DNA of 64,000 nt from Dyella_B humi. Its GTDB lineage: Bacteria > Pseudomonadota > Gammaproteobacteria > Xanthomonadales > Rhodanobacteraceae. Position numbers and translations under genes: made by a program. Below, in pieces: positions 1-8,623 of the stretch. Numbering within the stretch: position 1 is the stretch's first letter; the number at the start of each line of letters is the position of its first letter. Under the pieces are notes generated by a model. That model was not told the origin of the DNA, did not search any database, and saw nothing but the letters and a program-made list of their open reading frames with translations. The DNA lies in the NCBI RefSeq assembly GCF_044904605.1, contig NZ_JADIKI010000021.1, forward strand, positions 904,677-968,676, written 5' to 3'.

Positions 1-713
1 AAAAACGACATGGCCTTTGCCATCTCGTCTGCGCTTGCTACGCGCCCCAGCGGTATGCGGTTGACGACGTCCGTGAGGTACTGCTCGATATCCTGATCGC
101 TCATCCCCAGCTCGGATTTGTAGGCCGGCGTGACGACCACACCCGGCGCGATGAGATTGACGCGAATGTCCCGGTCTTTGAGGTCAGAGGCCCAGGTACG
201 GACAAACGACCGGAGCGCGGCTTTGGTCGCGGCATAGACGCTGAAAGCCGGCGTGCCCTGATTGCCGGCGATCGAACCGGTCACCACGATGGCACTCCCC
301 TTACCCATCAGGGGCAGGGACTTCTGCACGGTGAACAGTGTGCCCTTGACGTTGATGCCGAAGTATTTGTCCACCTGGGCCTCCGTGATGGTGCCGAGTA
401 CGGCAAATTCGCCGCCGCCCGCGTTGGCAAACAGGATGTCCAGGCGCCCGTGCATGTTCTTGATGGCGGCGAAGATGCGATCCAGGTCCGCCGCCACGGC
501 GACGTCGCCTTGAAAGGTCGTGACGCCGTGCCCGATGTCGGCCTTGGCTTTGTCCAATTCAGTCTGGCGACGGCCTGTAATGAAGACAATTGCACCCTCG
601 CGGGCGACGCGCTTGGCCGTGGCCAGGCCAATGCCAGAGCTGCCTCCGGTGATCAGGACAACCTTGCCGGCATGCTTGGTAGTGTGGAGATGGGTGAGGT
701 CTGAAATCTGCAT
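1..713 (-). CDS. SDR family oxidoreductase (3-prime end beyond window)
   Basis: Classical short-chain dehydrogenase/reductase, an NAD(P)-dependent oxidoreductase of unknown substrate. Reading inward from the ATG at 713 the protein shows the Rossmann motif TGGSSGIG near residue 22, the NAGG motif near residue 90 and the catalytic YAATK. About 237 residues are visible and the C-terminus lies outside the window. A GGGAGG-like stretch lies just upstream of the chosen ATG. It is divergent from the LysR gene at 824, with about 110 bp between the starts, the usual layout of a LysR regulator and its target. Family is certain; substrate cannot be told. Confidence 0.9.
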   Translation of the reverse strand, partial: MQISDLTHLHTTKHAGKVVLITGGSSGIGLATAKRVAREGAIVFITGRRQTELDKAKADIGHGVTTFQGDVAVAADLDRIFAAIKNMHGRLDILFANAGGGEFAVLGTITEAQVDKYFGINVKGTLFTVQKSLPLMGKGSAIVVTGSIAGNQGTPAFSVYAATKAALRSFVRTWASDLKDRDIRVNLIAPGVVVTPAYKSELGMSDQDIEQYLTDVVNRIPLGRVASADEMAKAMSF

Positions 714-823
714 GGGGAGGACTCCGTAAGCCGACATATGCGGCGTGACGAAGCCCAATCTATGTCTTGCAAAAATGGTAATAAACTAGGTAGAAGCATT
801 TTCTTTTTCCACACAGGTGAATA

Positions 824-1729
824 ATGGATCACTTCCAGGCCATTCGTGTCTTCGCCCGGATCGTGGAAACCGGTGCATTCAGCCGCGCAGCAGAATCGCT
901 GCAAATGCCTAACGCCACGGTGAGCAAGTCGATTCAAATGCTGGAACGGCACCTCGGCGTAAAACTGTTTGAGCGCAGCACGCGGCGAGTCAGCGTTACC
1001 GTGGACGGCGCTGCCTATTACGAGCGTACGCGGCATTTAATGAGCGAATTGGAGGACATCGAGGCCACCCTTGGTAGATCGCAACGTAATCCTCGGGGGC
1101 CACTCCGAGTGGATACGGGCGGATCGACTGCCAGCGCTGTCATCATTCCGAAGTTGCGAGAATTTCGATCTCGCTATCCGGACATCCAGGTACAACTAAG
1201 CGTCACCGACCGGACGTTGGATCTGATCGGTGAAAACATCGACTGCGCAATTCGCAGTGTTGCGGATGACCCCGCACTGGTGACTAAGCGATTAGGCTCG
1301 CTACGGTGGACGACATGCGCAAGCCCAGCGTTCCTGAAACGTCACGGAGTACCTAAGCACCCACGAGACATCAGCCGGAAAAAACTGCCTGTCGCAGGGT
1401 ATTTCTCGGCGCGGACTGGCTTGGTCCAACCTTTGCAATTTCTTGATCAAGGAGAACTCATCGAAGTGCCGGCTACTAACAGCGTCCTGGTCAACGAAAG
1501 CAACGCGCACCTAGCAGCAGGCCTGGCGGGCCTCGGTCTGATCCACACCATGGATTTCAACGTTCGGCCGTGGATTGAACGAGGTGAGTTAAGACCCGTT
1601 CTCGAACCCTATCGGCCGAGGCCTTTAGAGGTTTATATCGTTTACCCACCCAGCCGTAGGCTGAGTACGAAAGTCAGGGTGTTCGTAGAATGGGTGACAA
1701 GCATTTACGAGGCGATGGATCGTGGATAA
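824..1729 (+). CDS. LysR family transcriptional regulator
   Basis: A 301-residue protein with the N-terminal LysR winged HTH (residues 1-60; MDHFQAIRVFARIVETGAFS, then NATVSKSIQMLERHLGVKLF) and a C-terminal effector-binding domain. The opening resembles the CrgA/AaeR-like subgroup that often controls an adjacent SDR or quinone reductase. It is divergent from the SDR gene ending at 713, so it probably regulates that gene and itself from the shared 110 bp. The inducer is unknown. Length is normal for the family and nothing is broken. Confidence 0.93.
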   Translation: MDHFQAIRVFARIVETGAFSRAAESLQMPNATVSKSIQMLERHLGVKLFERSTRRVSVTVDGAAYYERTRHLMSELEDIEATLGRSQRNPRGPLRVDTGGSTASAVIIPKLREFRSRYPDIQVQLSVTDRTLDLIGENIDCAIRSVADDPALVTKRLGSLRWTTCASPAFLKRHGVPKHPRDISRKKLPVAGYFSARTGLVQPLQFLDQGELIEVPATNSVLVNESNAHLAAGLAGLGLIHTMDFNVRPWIERGELRPVLEPYRPRPLEVYIVYPPSRRLSTKVRVFVEWVTSIYEAMDRG

Positions 1730-2302
1730 GAGCTGCGATGCTTAGAGCCCCGGAATATTAACCGCAGAACAAAAGCAGACTTCTAGCCAAATGCTTCCAG
1801 CACATACTTTGGTTGTCAAAAGCTCAGCACACACCCGATTAGCAAGCATCAAAGTGGTTGTTTTAATTAGGCACGCACATACTTTGGTTTCCAAGGGTGC
1901 ACAAACTTTGATGTCAGAAGCCTTGATTCGCCCTTTCAACATCGGGTCGAACCTCAATACGAGGGCCCGCCAGGGCCGCGTGCGAACCGCCCTATAGGCT
2001 TCGAGATGCATGGCGCCCGGCCCGTCCGAGCCCCCTACCCCCGACGAGCGACGTTTACTTGAGCAAGCCCACTTCGCCCGCCTTGCAGTTGAGCCAACGA
2101 CTCTTCTCTTCATCTGTTGGTGCGCGATGGAGCATGCGATCGGCAGCACCACGAAACACAGATCACTAGTAGAAGCGATGCTCGAATTGCTCGAGGAGAG
2201 TGGCAAATATCACGAGGATTTTTCGATTTCGCAAATGCACCTATATTAGGTCGGGGCACCCGCCTAATCCTCGTTAATGAGTCAGTGCCGACTCTGACTC
2301 GT
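1730..2302. other. non-coding stretch with repeat cluster
   Basis: No convincing gene. Short frames exist on both strands (for example 2010-2249 +, and 1742-2206 -), but the minus frame is built from repeated KVCA-like reading of the DNA repeats at 1793-1920 and none has a clear ribosome binding site. The right half (1990-2300) could be decayed coding sequence but I recognise nothing. Confidence 0.5.
1793..1920. repeat. cluster of CACATACTTTGG repeats, copy 1
   Basis: Three related units of about 22 bp: one at 1799 (GCACATACTTTGGTTGTCAA), one at 1875 (GCACATACTTTGGTTTCCAA) and a weaker one at 1898 (TGCACAAACTTTGATGTCAG). The first 30 bp (1793-1822) recur without change at 4574-4603 in the same orientation. 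Several short spaced sites containing CTTTGG-TTT-CCAA resemble the multiple transposase-binding sites at the ends of IS21-like or Tn7-like elements. That identity is inference, and no transposase is present here. Confidence 0.6.
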
Positions 2303-3760
2303 TCAAGCGCGAGCCGGATGCGTCTGACCGGGGTTTTCCATCGGTGCTTTGTGCGGAACGAAAGCCAATACCAGCCATGCCGTCAGCGCGATCAAATCCA
2401 ACCATGCGAACCAGTCTCCCCATTGCGCATAGAACGTGTGCGTTTCGTGCAGCGGAAGATCGCCCACCAATTCGGCATCGCCAGCTTCGCTGGATGCTTC
2501 CGCCACGACACGGCCGCGGTCGTCGCTGAGCGTGAGCCGGCCGGCATGCGCGGCACGCGCGACGGCGAAGCCGCTTTCCACGCCGCGCATGATCGCAATG
2601 CGGCTGTGTAGCCAGCCGTCCACGGTAAAGTCAGACGCAGGCACCAACAACAGTTGCGCGCGGCGCGCGGCATAAGCGTCGCCAATGTCATGGAAATCCA
2701 TGTCCTTGCAGATCGCCAATCCGATGCGCGGGTCGCCTTGAAGCATGGTGTAGTTGTCGCCCGGTATAAAAGGGTCCATGCCGGGGAGCAAATGGTGTTT
2801 GTTGTAGGTGGCCGGCGACGTGGCGCCAGGTTGAAACACCATCAGCATGTTGCGATGTCCGTGCGGATCGCCGTAGAAGTCAACGCCAGAAGCTACGATC
2901 AGATCGCGCTGTTTCGACATTTGAGAAAATGCGGGAATGCTCGTATCCGCGGCGGCGAATGTCGTTTCCGTATCCAGCACGATATGTGCGCCGTCGTTGG
3001 CAAGACGACCGAATGCTTCCATATAACGTGCTTCGAGAGCTTGCCCCTTCGGCTCGCTCAATGCAGCATCGGTCGGCTTTTGCAGCGATACTAGGCCAAT
3101 GCGCATCGTTCCGGTCGCAGGAGCCTGAAGTCGCCAGCCGCCATACGCCACAGTGCCGGCCACCAAAATAGCTGTAAGTACGGCCACCGTGACACGACTG
3201 CGTTTGGAAGCGTGCGGCGTCGCTTGCAACGCAACGGCCGTGGGCAGCAGCAGCAACAGAAAACCAATGCCCCAAATGCCAGTTATCGCCGCAATTTGAA
3301 TGACGGCCAGCGCATCCATTTGCGTGTAGCTGATATTGGTAAACGTGGCGTGCGGCGAAGTCAGATTGGTGACGTATTCGATGGCGACCCACATCGTCGG
3401 CACCGCCAGTGCAGCGGCCAGCGTATGACCCCGCAGCAGCAATCGCCGATATAGCAGTACGCACAGCATCAACATGACGCCCGATGCGCTAATCGCATAC
3501 ACATCGAAAAGCCAAGGCAGGCCGATATACGTGTGGAGATAAGTCCAGGCGCTAAACGCGCCTGCGGTATACGCGACAAATGCCGACAAAGCGGCCGAGC
3601 GCGCTCGAACCCGTGGTGCGAGCCATAGCACGGGCAAAGGTGCGAGCCATGTCAGCCACCACTGCGGATGTATGCCGCCACCGAACCACCAGCACAGCGC
3701 GGAGAGGGCGGTCGCTGCAAACCAAGTCTGCAGCGCGGAATAATCATGCTTTGATGCCAT
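2303..3760 (-). CDS. nitrilase-superfamily, apolipoprotein N-acyltransferase-like membrane protein
   Basis: A 485-residue protein with the layout of Lnt: about six N-terminal membrane segments (residues 10-205), a periplasmic carbon-nitrogen hydrolase domain (about 218-440) and one C-terminal membrane segment (about 452-470). The nitrilase triad is present as Glu265 (DTETTF), Lys321 (YNKHHLLPG) and Cys351 (LAICKDMDF). Lnt transfers an acyl chain to the N-terminal cysteine of lipoproteins, but this copy is shorter and poorly conserved around the triad and is paired with its own TetR regulator, which is not typical of housekeeping lnt. It overlaps the TetR gene by 17 bp, so the two are co-transcribed. 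It may act on another amine or amide substrate. Confidence 0.8.
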   Translation of the reverse strand: MASKHDYSALQTWFAATALSALCWWFGGGIHPQWWLTWLAPLPVLWLAPRVRARSAALSAFVAYTAGAFSAWTYLHTYIGLPWLFDVYAISASGVMLMLCVLLYRRLLLRGHTLAAALAVPTMWVAIEYVTNLTSPHATFTNISYTQMDALAVIQIAAITGIWGIGFLLLLLPTAVALQATPHASKRSRVTVAVLTAILVAGTVAYGGWRLQAPATGTMRIGLVSLQKPTDAALSEPKGQALEARYMEAFGRLANDGAHIVLDTETTFAAADTSIPAFSQMSKQRDLIVASGVDFYGDPHGHRNMLMVFQPGATSPATYNKHHLLPGMDPFIPGDNYTMLQGDPRIGLAICKDMDFHDIGDAYAARRAQLLLVPASDFTVDGWLHSRIAIMRGVESGFAVARAAHAGRLTLSDDRGRVVAEASSEAGDAELVGDLPLHETHTFYAQWGDWFAWLDLIALTAWLVLAFVPHKAPMENPGQTHPARA

Positions 3761-4325
3761 CGAGCAACCTCCTCAAGGATTGCAAGTAGAAGGCGCGAAA
3801 CTGCGCCTCGTCATAGCTGAAACGTCCGGCGCGATAGAGCGCGATCAAGCCGTGCTGATGCGCCCACATCGTCATAGCGACGTCATGCGGGTCGTCCTTT
3901 TTCAACACGCCCTGGGCCATGCCCTCGATCACAGCATCGAGTGCGACATTGAAGGTGGGCGAAAGGCGCGCATGAAAATCTTCCGGGTAACGCCGCGCAT
4001 CGTCGCGACGCACCGAAAAGGCGTGATCAAATAAATGCGGATGCGTCAGCGCATAATCCAAATAGGGTTCCATTAACGCGGTCAGCCGCTTTAGCACGTC
4101 CCGGCTTCGCGCGCGCGATTTCCATTCGTGCGCAACGCTTTGGAAGCTGTCGTCGGAGAGCTTTTTCAGCAGCGCGTCCCGATTTGGAAAATGGCGATAG
4201 ATCGCCATGGGCGTAATGCCCACCGCATCGGCGACCCGGCGCATGGTCACCGCTTCGGCGCCTTCGCGTTCAAACAGCGCGTGCGCGGCCTTGAGAATCT
4301 TTTCGGGGGTCGTCAGGCGGGCCAT
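3744..4325 (-). CDS. TetR/AcrR family transcriptional regulator
   Basis: About 193 residues. The N-terminal TetR HTH is clear (TTPEKILKAAHALFEREG, then VTMRRVADAVGITPMAIYRHFPNRDALL), followed by a helical ligand domain with a TetR_C-like FHARLSPTF region. I start it at the ATG at 4325; an upstream frame to 4361 exists but would run through the palindrome at 4324-4342. It is the first gene of a two-gene unit with the Lnt-like gene (17 bp overlap), so it most likely represses both. Confidence 0.88.
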   Translation of the reverse strand: MARLTTPEKILKAAHALFEREGAEAVTMRRVADAVGITPMAIYRHFPNRDALLKKLSDDSFQSVAHEWKSRARSRDVLKRLTALMEPYLDYALTHPHLFDHAFSVRRDDARRYPEDFHARLSPTFNVALDAVIEGMAQGVLKKDDPHDVAMTMWAHQHGLIALYRAGRFSYDEAQFRAFYLQSLRRLLDGIKA

Positions 4326-4342
4326 GTATACACTGTATACAT
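4324..4342. promoter_or_regulatory. palindromic operator at the TetR start codon
   Basis: ATGTATACA and TGTATACAT flank one central base, giving a 19 bp palindrome that is perfect except for the centre. It covers the proposed TetR start codon, so a bound repressor would block initiation directly. The role as autoregulatory operator is inferred from position and symmetry. Confidence 0.65.
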
Positions 4343-4361
4343 GATGGCCACGACGCAGCAA

Positions 4362-4820
4362 TACTTACTAATGGGCTAGTCGGGTCGTGTCACAAAGCGA
4401 CCGCCGGGGAAAAGCGGGCCGCGACTTTGGAGGCAGTTTGTTGACCGCTAGAGGTGGTTTTTTGTTCGCTCGGGCGTTCCAGGCCAGGCAAGCCCCGAAT
4501 CGGTAGATACGTGAAGGTATGTTTTGAGCATCATCCAAGGTGCGCTTTGGGTCGAAGGCGAACGGCTCTTAAGGCTTCCAGCACATACTTTGGTTGTCAA
4601 AAGATTCGTATGCGCACAAATCGAGTACGCCTAAGTCATTGTTTGAGTTGTACCTGCACATACTTTGCTTTCCACCAACAAGCAAAGTAGGTGCATTGCG
4701 AGCTGAAACTGCCCACACTTTGGTTTCCAAAGCTGCACATACAATGGCGTCATGCCCGCATTGGGCACTAATGTCTGTAACTAACTATAGATGTCCATGG
4801 CGCTCGTCTATACTCGCCCC
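4362..4820. other. non-coding stretch holding repeat cluster 2
   Basis: The 459 bp between the TetR gene and the exported His/Cys-rich protein hold no convincing gene. The right part carries the second CACATACTTTGG cluster. Small frames are present but lack ribosome binding sites. Confidence 0.5.
4574..4754. repeat. cluster of CACATACTTTGG repeats, copy 2
   Basis: Units at 4579, 4655 (TGCACATACTTTGCTTTCCA), 4711 (CCCACACTTTGGTTTCCAAAG) and 4734 (TGCACATACAATGGCGTCAT). The first 30 bp equal 1793-1822. One unit contains the palindrome CTTTGG-TTT-CCAAAG. Both clusters lie in the same orientation, so they are two copies of the same end rather than the two ends of one element; they bracket the Lnt-like and TetR genes. 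Confidence 0.6.
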
Positions 4821-5222
4821 ATGCGCCTTATCCTGCCATCTATCAGACGTTCGCTGCCGCTACGCGTGCTCGCGGCCGTCGCCTGGTGGATGCTGGTGTT
4901 GCCGGTGTTCGCGACGAACGTGACTATGACGGCAACTGCGGACGCCATGCCGGCGATGCATGCCGCCGACACAACGATGCATCGGTTGGTTTCCTCATGC
5001 GACACCATGAGCATGCAAACCGGCGGCTGCCCTGATCATCATCACAACGCACATCATCTGAACTGCACGTGCCACTGCCCGACGTCCTGTACGGGCCTGC
5101 TTTTGTCGATCGAATATGACCCCGCGCTGGCTTTCGTCTTTTATACAGACGAAGGTATGTTCGCTGTCGCCGATGCGCCGTCACCGATAGCTTCTCCTCC
5201 GCTCAGGCCGCCGGCCACCTGA
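4821..5222 (+). CDS. small exported His/Cys-rich protein, CopL-like
   Basis: About 133 residues. From the ATG at 4821 there is an Arg-rich n-region and a hydrophobic stretch ending near VFATN, consistent with a signal peptide. The mature part is rich in Met, His and Cys (MPAMHAADTTMH, HHHNAHH, CTCHCPTSC), then a short hydrophobic segment. The pattern recalls small periplasmic metal-binding proteins of the CopL/DUF2946 type found next to copper genes in Xanthomonadales, but no copper gene is adjacent. Alternative ATGs lie at 4791 and 4797. Metal binding is inferred from composition only. Confidence 0.55.
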   Translation: MRLILPSIRRSLPLRVLAAVAWWMLVLPVFATNVTMTATADAMPAMHAADTTMHRLVSSCDTMSMQTGGCPDHHHNAHHLNCTCHCPTSCTGLLLSIEYDPALAFVFYTDEGMFAVADAPSPIASPPLRPPAT

Positions 5223-5322
5223 AACTCCTCGCAATGCCGTCGCACTCCACGCACCGTCGCTGATCCGCGATGGTCCGGCGTGCATGTACGCATCGTTCGC
5301 CGATGCTTTGAGGAATACATCG

Positions 5323-6078
5323 ATGACAATCTCAAACACTGTAACAAAGCGCTCTCTCGTTGTCGCAATCACCCTTCTGATGGGAGGTGCCCATTTCACC
5401 GACACATTCGCCCAGGCCAGCGATGCGCCGGCCGATGTCAGGAACGTGCTGTATGCCAACGACGAGCTGCTGCTCACTGCCATTCATCGCGGTGATCGGG
5501 CGACGTGGGCGCGGCTGACCACTTCCGACTTCATGTATGTCGAAGAGGGGCAAGTTGCCCGGCGCGATGAGTTCTTGCGTGAACTAGAAGACGACGGCTC
5601 CCTGCCGCTGATCATTCGCAACTACGAGGTAAAGATCATCGGCAACACCGCGCAGGTCTTTCATCAGGATGATGTACCGCAACGTCCCGGCGGTATTGAC
5701 GTAAGCAAGGCTCACCTGCTCATGACGGAAACTTGGCAACGCATCGATGGCAAGTGGTTGCTTCGGATCGTGCACACCGACCGGATCCGCATCAATCCGC
5801 CGCCGATAACGCTTACCTCAAGCCAGATCGACGCGTTGGTCGGAACGTACCGAAACATCGAAGGAACCTACGTGATTCGGCGCGAGGGCGATCGCATCCT
5901 GGGCGGCAAGCCCGGCGGACCTTTTGTGGTGTTGAAGGCGGAAACACGCGACGTGCTGTTCCAGCCCGACAACGTCTACAGACGGGACGTGTTTCAGCGC
6001 GGTGCAAACGGACGCGTCACGGGCTTCGTCATGAGGAACGAAAACACCGATCGTCCATGGGTGCGCGTCGGCGCGTGA
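5323..6078 (+). CDS. exported NTF2-like (DUF4440) protein
   Basis: About 251 residues from the ATG at 5323, which has GAGG nine bases upstream; a frame to 5284 exists but would put extra residues before the signal peptide (RSLVVAITLLMGGAHFTDTFAQA). The middle (about 35-150) is a SnoaL/DUF4440 NTF2-like domain (DELLLTAIHRGDRATWARLT, then LMTETWQRIDGKWLLRIVHTD). The C-terminal 90 residues resemble the beta-rich DUF3471-type tail. These proteins are ligand-binding or of unknown function. It stands alone between a repeat region and a terminator-like hairpin. Confidence 0.75.
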   Translation: MTISNTVTKRSLVVAITLLMGGAHFTDTFAQASDAPADVRNVLYANDELLLTAIHRGDRATWARLTTSDFMYVEEGQVARRDEFLRELEDDGSLPLIIRNYEVKIIGNTAQVFHQDDVPQRPGGIDVSKAHLLMTETWQRIDGKWLLRIVHTDRIRINPPPITLTSSQIDALVGTYRNIEGTYVIRREGDRILGGKPGGPFVVLKAETRDVLFQPDNVYRRDVFQRGANGRVTGFVMRNENTDRPWVRVGA

Positions 6079-6196
6079 TGGCCACGTTCTACGCCCATCC
6101 AGCATGTCCCCTGACATCGCTGCGAGGTGACGTTCAAGGAAACAGGTCACCTCATTGCGACGCTATGCTTCACATGCCACCAGGATAGTGGCTGCC

Positions 6197-6222
6197 GTGC
6201 GGGCGGCAGATGCCGTCCGCAC
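6197..6222. terminator. hairpin between convergent genes
   Basis: A 12 bp stem (GTGCGGGCGGCA with TGCCGTCCGCAC, one G-T pair) and a two-base loop lie between the ends of two convergent genes. There is no clear T-tract, so a two-way terminator role is inferred from position. Confidence 0.35.
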
Positions 6223-6242
6223 GTTGCTGGCCGCTTCTTACT

Positions 6243-7151
6243 TCAGCTCAAAGATCCGGTCTCAGAAACACGCAGCTGTTGAAGATCAGCAATCAACCCA
6301 GGTCCGTTCGGGTGCCATCCCAGCTTTTTCCGCGTCTGCTCGCTGGATGCGGGAGAATCGCGCCCGGCAAACATGGCGAGCCATCCGAAAAAGGCTTGAG
6401 CTTCGTCTGGTGCGATGGATTTGACCGGCAGGTTCAGGCGTGCACCAAGGGTTTGTACGGTATCGCGCAGCGATACGCCCTCTTCCGCAACGGCGTGATA
6501 CTTCGCATTCGGCTCAGCTTTTTCAATTGCCAGTCTGTATAGGCGGGCCACATCGAGAACGTGCGCTGCTGGCCAACGGTTGTGTCCTTCTCCGATATAG
6601 GCGCATACACCCTTTTCACGAAATATCGTAATGGCTTGGGTGATCAGGCCCTGCTTGACCGGGTCGTGAACTTGCGGGAGACGCACCACCGACACATTGA
6701 CGCCATCCGCCGCGACAGCGGCAGCGGCTTCTTCTGACGCTGCGCGTGGAATGACGTTTGAGGCGATCGTTGCATTGTCTTCCTTGGCCGGCTCACCAGG
6801 CACCGTGTTGGCTAATCCGGTTCCGGAGGTGACGATCAACGGTCGATTAGAGCCTGCGAGAACCGAGCCGAGTGCCTTGATCACATGTCGATCATCTTCG
6901 CAATTCGCTACGAATGTCGAGAAATCATGCTTGAAGGCAAGGTGGATGACACCATCACATTGGGCGGCCCCCTTCTCGAGGCTATCCAAGTCCTCAAGCG
7001 ATCCGTGATAAACCTCTGCACCAGCGGCAGCCAGACTCGCAGCTTTGTCATCCGAGCGACAGAGGCCGAGCACTTGATGGCCTGCCCCGATCAACTCTTT
7101 GACGAGGGGTGTACCGATAAATCCCGTAGCACCTGTGACGAATACACGCAT
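6243..7151 (-). CDS. NAD(P)-dependent epimerase/reductase (extended SDR)
   Basis: About 302 residues with the extended-SDR start VFVTGATGFIGTPLV (Rossmann GxxGxxG, residues 3-17), a DGVIHLAF region, and the tail of atypical/extended SDRs. I chose the ATG at 7151 because GGAGG lies seven bases upstream; a GTG three codons earlier falls inside that Shine-Dalgarno. It lacks an obvious YxxxK and so may belong to the atypical group. It is divergent from the XRE/MmyB regulator at 7245, which often controls adjacent oxidoreductases. Substrate unknown. Confidence 0.85.
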   Translation of the reverse strand: MRVFVTGATGFIGTPLVKELIGAGHQVLGLCRSDDKAASLAAAGAEVYHGSLEDLDSLEKGAAQCDGVIHLAFKHDFSTFVANCEDDRHVIKALGSVLAGSNRPLIVTSGTGLANTVPGEPAKEDNATIASNVIPRAASEEAAAAVAADGVNVSVVRLPQVHDPVKQGLITQAITIFREKGVCAYIGEGHNRWPAAHVLDVARLYRLAIEKAEPNAKYHAVAEEGVSLRDTVQTLGARLNLPVKSIAPDEAQAFFGWLAMFAGRDSPASSEQTRKKLGWHPNGPGLIADLQQLRVSETGSLS

Positions 7152-7244
7152 GATCAACACCTCCGGAGTTCTTTACATATAAATCTCCATGCTTGATCTA
7201 TGCTAGTAAAGTAGTGAGATTATCCTGTTATAACGGTTAATAGG

Positions 7245-8090
7245 ATGGACACACAGATCACGCACGAAAACCAGCTTGGCACCTATCTGAAGAATCGACG
7301 CCTGAAGCTCGATCCGGCCGCATTCGGTTTTTCCGCTGAGCGACGCCGTACGCCAGGGTTACGTCGCGAGGAAGTGGCGCAGCGCGCCAACATCAGTTCG
7401 ACTTGGTACACATGGCTGGAACAAGGCCGAGGTGGCGCGCCATCGGCTGATGTGCTCGATCGGATCGCTCATGCCTTGATGCTGACCGATGTCGAGCGCG
7501 AGCATCTGTTTCTGATTGGGCTCGGTCGCCTACCGGACGTGCGCTATCAAAAGAATGAAGGCGTCACGCCGCGACTGCAGCGCGTTCTCGATGCGTTGAA
7601 CCCCACACCCGCCATCATCAGGACCGCCACATGGTACGTCGTCGCGTGGAATCGTGCAGCCACCACGATGATCATGGACTATGGATCGTTGCCGCCCGAA
7701 CAGCGAAACATCCTGCGCTTCATTTTCCTCGATCCGCGCCCTCGCGCTTCACAGTACGACTGGGAAAGCGTGGCGCGGTTCGTATTAGGCGCGTTCCGAG
7801 TGGATGCAGCCCGCGCGGGGGCCGCGGAGGAAGTGGAACCGCTTGTCGAAGAACTCTGCCGACTTAGCCCGGAGTTCAGAGCGATGTGGCGCGAAAATGA
7901 TGTTCAAGGCCCGCATGGCGAGAGAGTCAAGCACATACGGCACCCGATTCTCGGCCTGATCTCTTTCGAATATTCGGCTTTTGCTGTGGATGGCCGACCA
8001 GATCTCAGCATGGTGGTCTATAACCCGGCGACGCCTGCGGACGCCGAGCGAATTACGTCACTGATGGAGGCGCAGTCATCTGCGAGTTGA
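7245..8090 (+). CDS. XRE family regulator with MmyB-like ligand domain
   Basis: A 281-residue protein. The N-terminal HTH (LGTYLKNRRLKL, then RRTPGLRREEVAQRANIS and STWYTWLEQGRG) is the signature of MmyB-like regulators; the C-terminal half (about 105-270; ATWYVVAWNRAA, then HPILGLISFEYSAF and DLSMVVYNPA) is the PAS-like MmyB domain that binds a small, possibly fatty-acid-like, ligand in characterised members. It is divergent from the extended SDR at 6243-7151. An imperfect dyad (ATCCT...AGGAT, 7222-7246) overlaps its start and could be an autoregulatory site. Members of this group commonly regulate a neighbouring SDR. Confidence 0.88.
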   Translation: MDTQITHENQLGTYLKNRRLKLDPAAFGFSAERRRTPGLRREEVAQRANISSTWYTWLEQGRGGAPSADVLDRIAHALMLTDVEREHLFLIGLGRLPDVRYQKNEGVTPRLQRVLDALNPTPAIIRTATWYVVAWNRAATTMIMDYGSLPPEQRNILRFIFLDPRPRASQYDWESVARFVLGAFRVDAARAGAAEEVEPLVEELCRLSPEFRAMWRENDVQGPHGERVKHIRHPILGLISFEYSAFAVDGRPDLSMVVYNPATPADAERITSLMEAQSSAS

Positions 8091-8093
8091 CGC

Positions 8094-8528
8094 TTATCTC
8101 CTTGTGCGCTCTTCTGCTTTTTTGTGTCGAGGGGCGCCGAAATTCTCAGGCGTTTCACTGCTCAACTTAAACGCGCTGGCCCGCTCCGCTTCAATGGGTC
8201 GAACCTCATACATCAAACCGCAGGCTAGGCAAGGATTCTGCGCGGCAAGTGCCGCAGCCTCGGCCAGGCTACCAGCTAAGAAGAACCAGTATCCGCCCAC
8301 AACCTCTTTGCCTTCGGCAAAAGGGCCATCAATCACGCCGAGTCTTGAGACAACTTTTGCCTCTCTGGCGAGCCGCTGCCCCGTTTTCATCACTCCTTCA
8401 CTGACGAGTCGATCGTGCCAGATATAGAAGTCGTCAATCGCCTTCTGTATTTCCTCGGGCGATCTGTCTTTGTCCCACTGCCCGCGGGAGATGACGAGGT
8501 ACTCCGATAGCGAGGTTGTGTCGGTCAT
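8094..8528 (-). CDS. YCII-related (DGPF-domain) protein 1
   Basis: About 144 residues. The family signature DGPFAEGKEVVGGYWFF is present near residue 70, followed by AALAAQNPCLACG and a VRPIEA end. YCII/DGPF proteins are small ferredoxin-like-fold proteins of unclear chemistry, commonly encoded beside ECF sigma factors. The start at 8528 has GGGAGG seven bases upstream. A longer frame (to 8747) is open but runs through the promoter-like element at 8597-8623. The final Arg/Lys-rich tail is unusual. It ends three bases from the convergent XRE gene. Confidence 0.85.
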   Translation of the reverse strand: MTDTTSLSEYLVISRGQWDKDRSPEEIQKAIDDFYIWHDRLVSEGVMKTGQRLAREAKVVSRLGVIDGPFAEGKEVVGGYWFFLAGSLAEAAALAAQNPCLACGLMYEVRPIEAERASAFKLSSETPENFGAPRHKKAEERTRR

Positions 8529-8596
8529 GGATCCTCCCGAGGGTGCCATTCGTTCGTCTTCAGGGTTCCGGGGGCCTCTCGACCCCGCATTGAAGC

Positions 8597-8623
8597 GACG
8601 AACGGGGTTTCCGGGAATCGACA
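8597..8623 (-). promoter_or_regulatory. ECF42-like promoter before YCII gene 1
   Basis: On the minus strand TGTCGA (8623-8618), 17 bp, CGTC (8600-8597), about 70 bp before the YCII start. About 70 bp around it match the region before the second YCII gene (13760-13786), and the same hexamer/spacer/tetramer recurs at 15172-15198. From memory, ECF42 sigma factors, which are genetically linked to DGPF proteins, use a TGTCGA -35 and a CGTC-type -10. No sigma gene is in the window. Confidence 0.6.

Noticed and set aside
1742..2206. 154-codon minus frame with repeated KVCA
   Set aside because: The repeats in the protein are only the DNA repeats at 1793-1920 read in one phase; no ribosome site.
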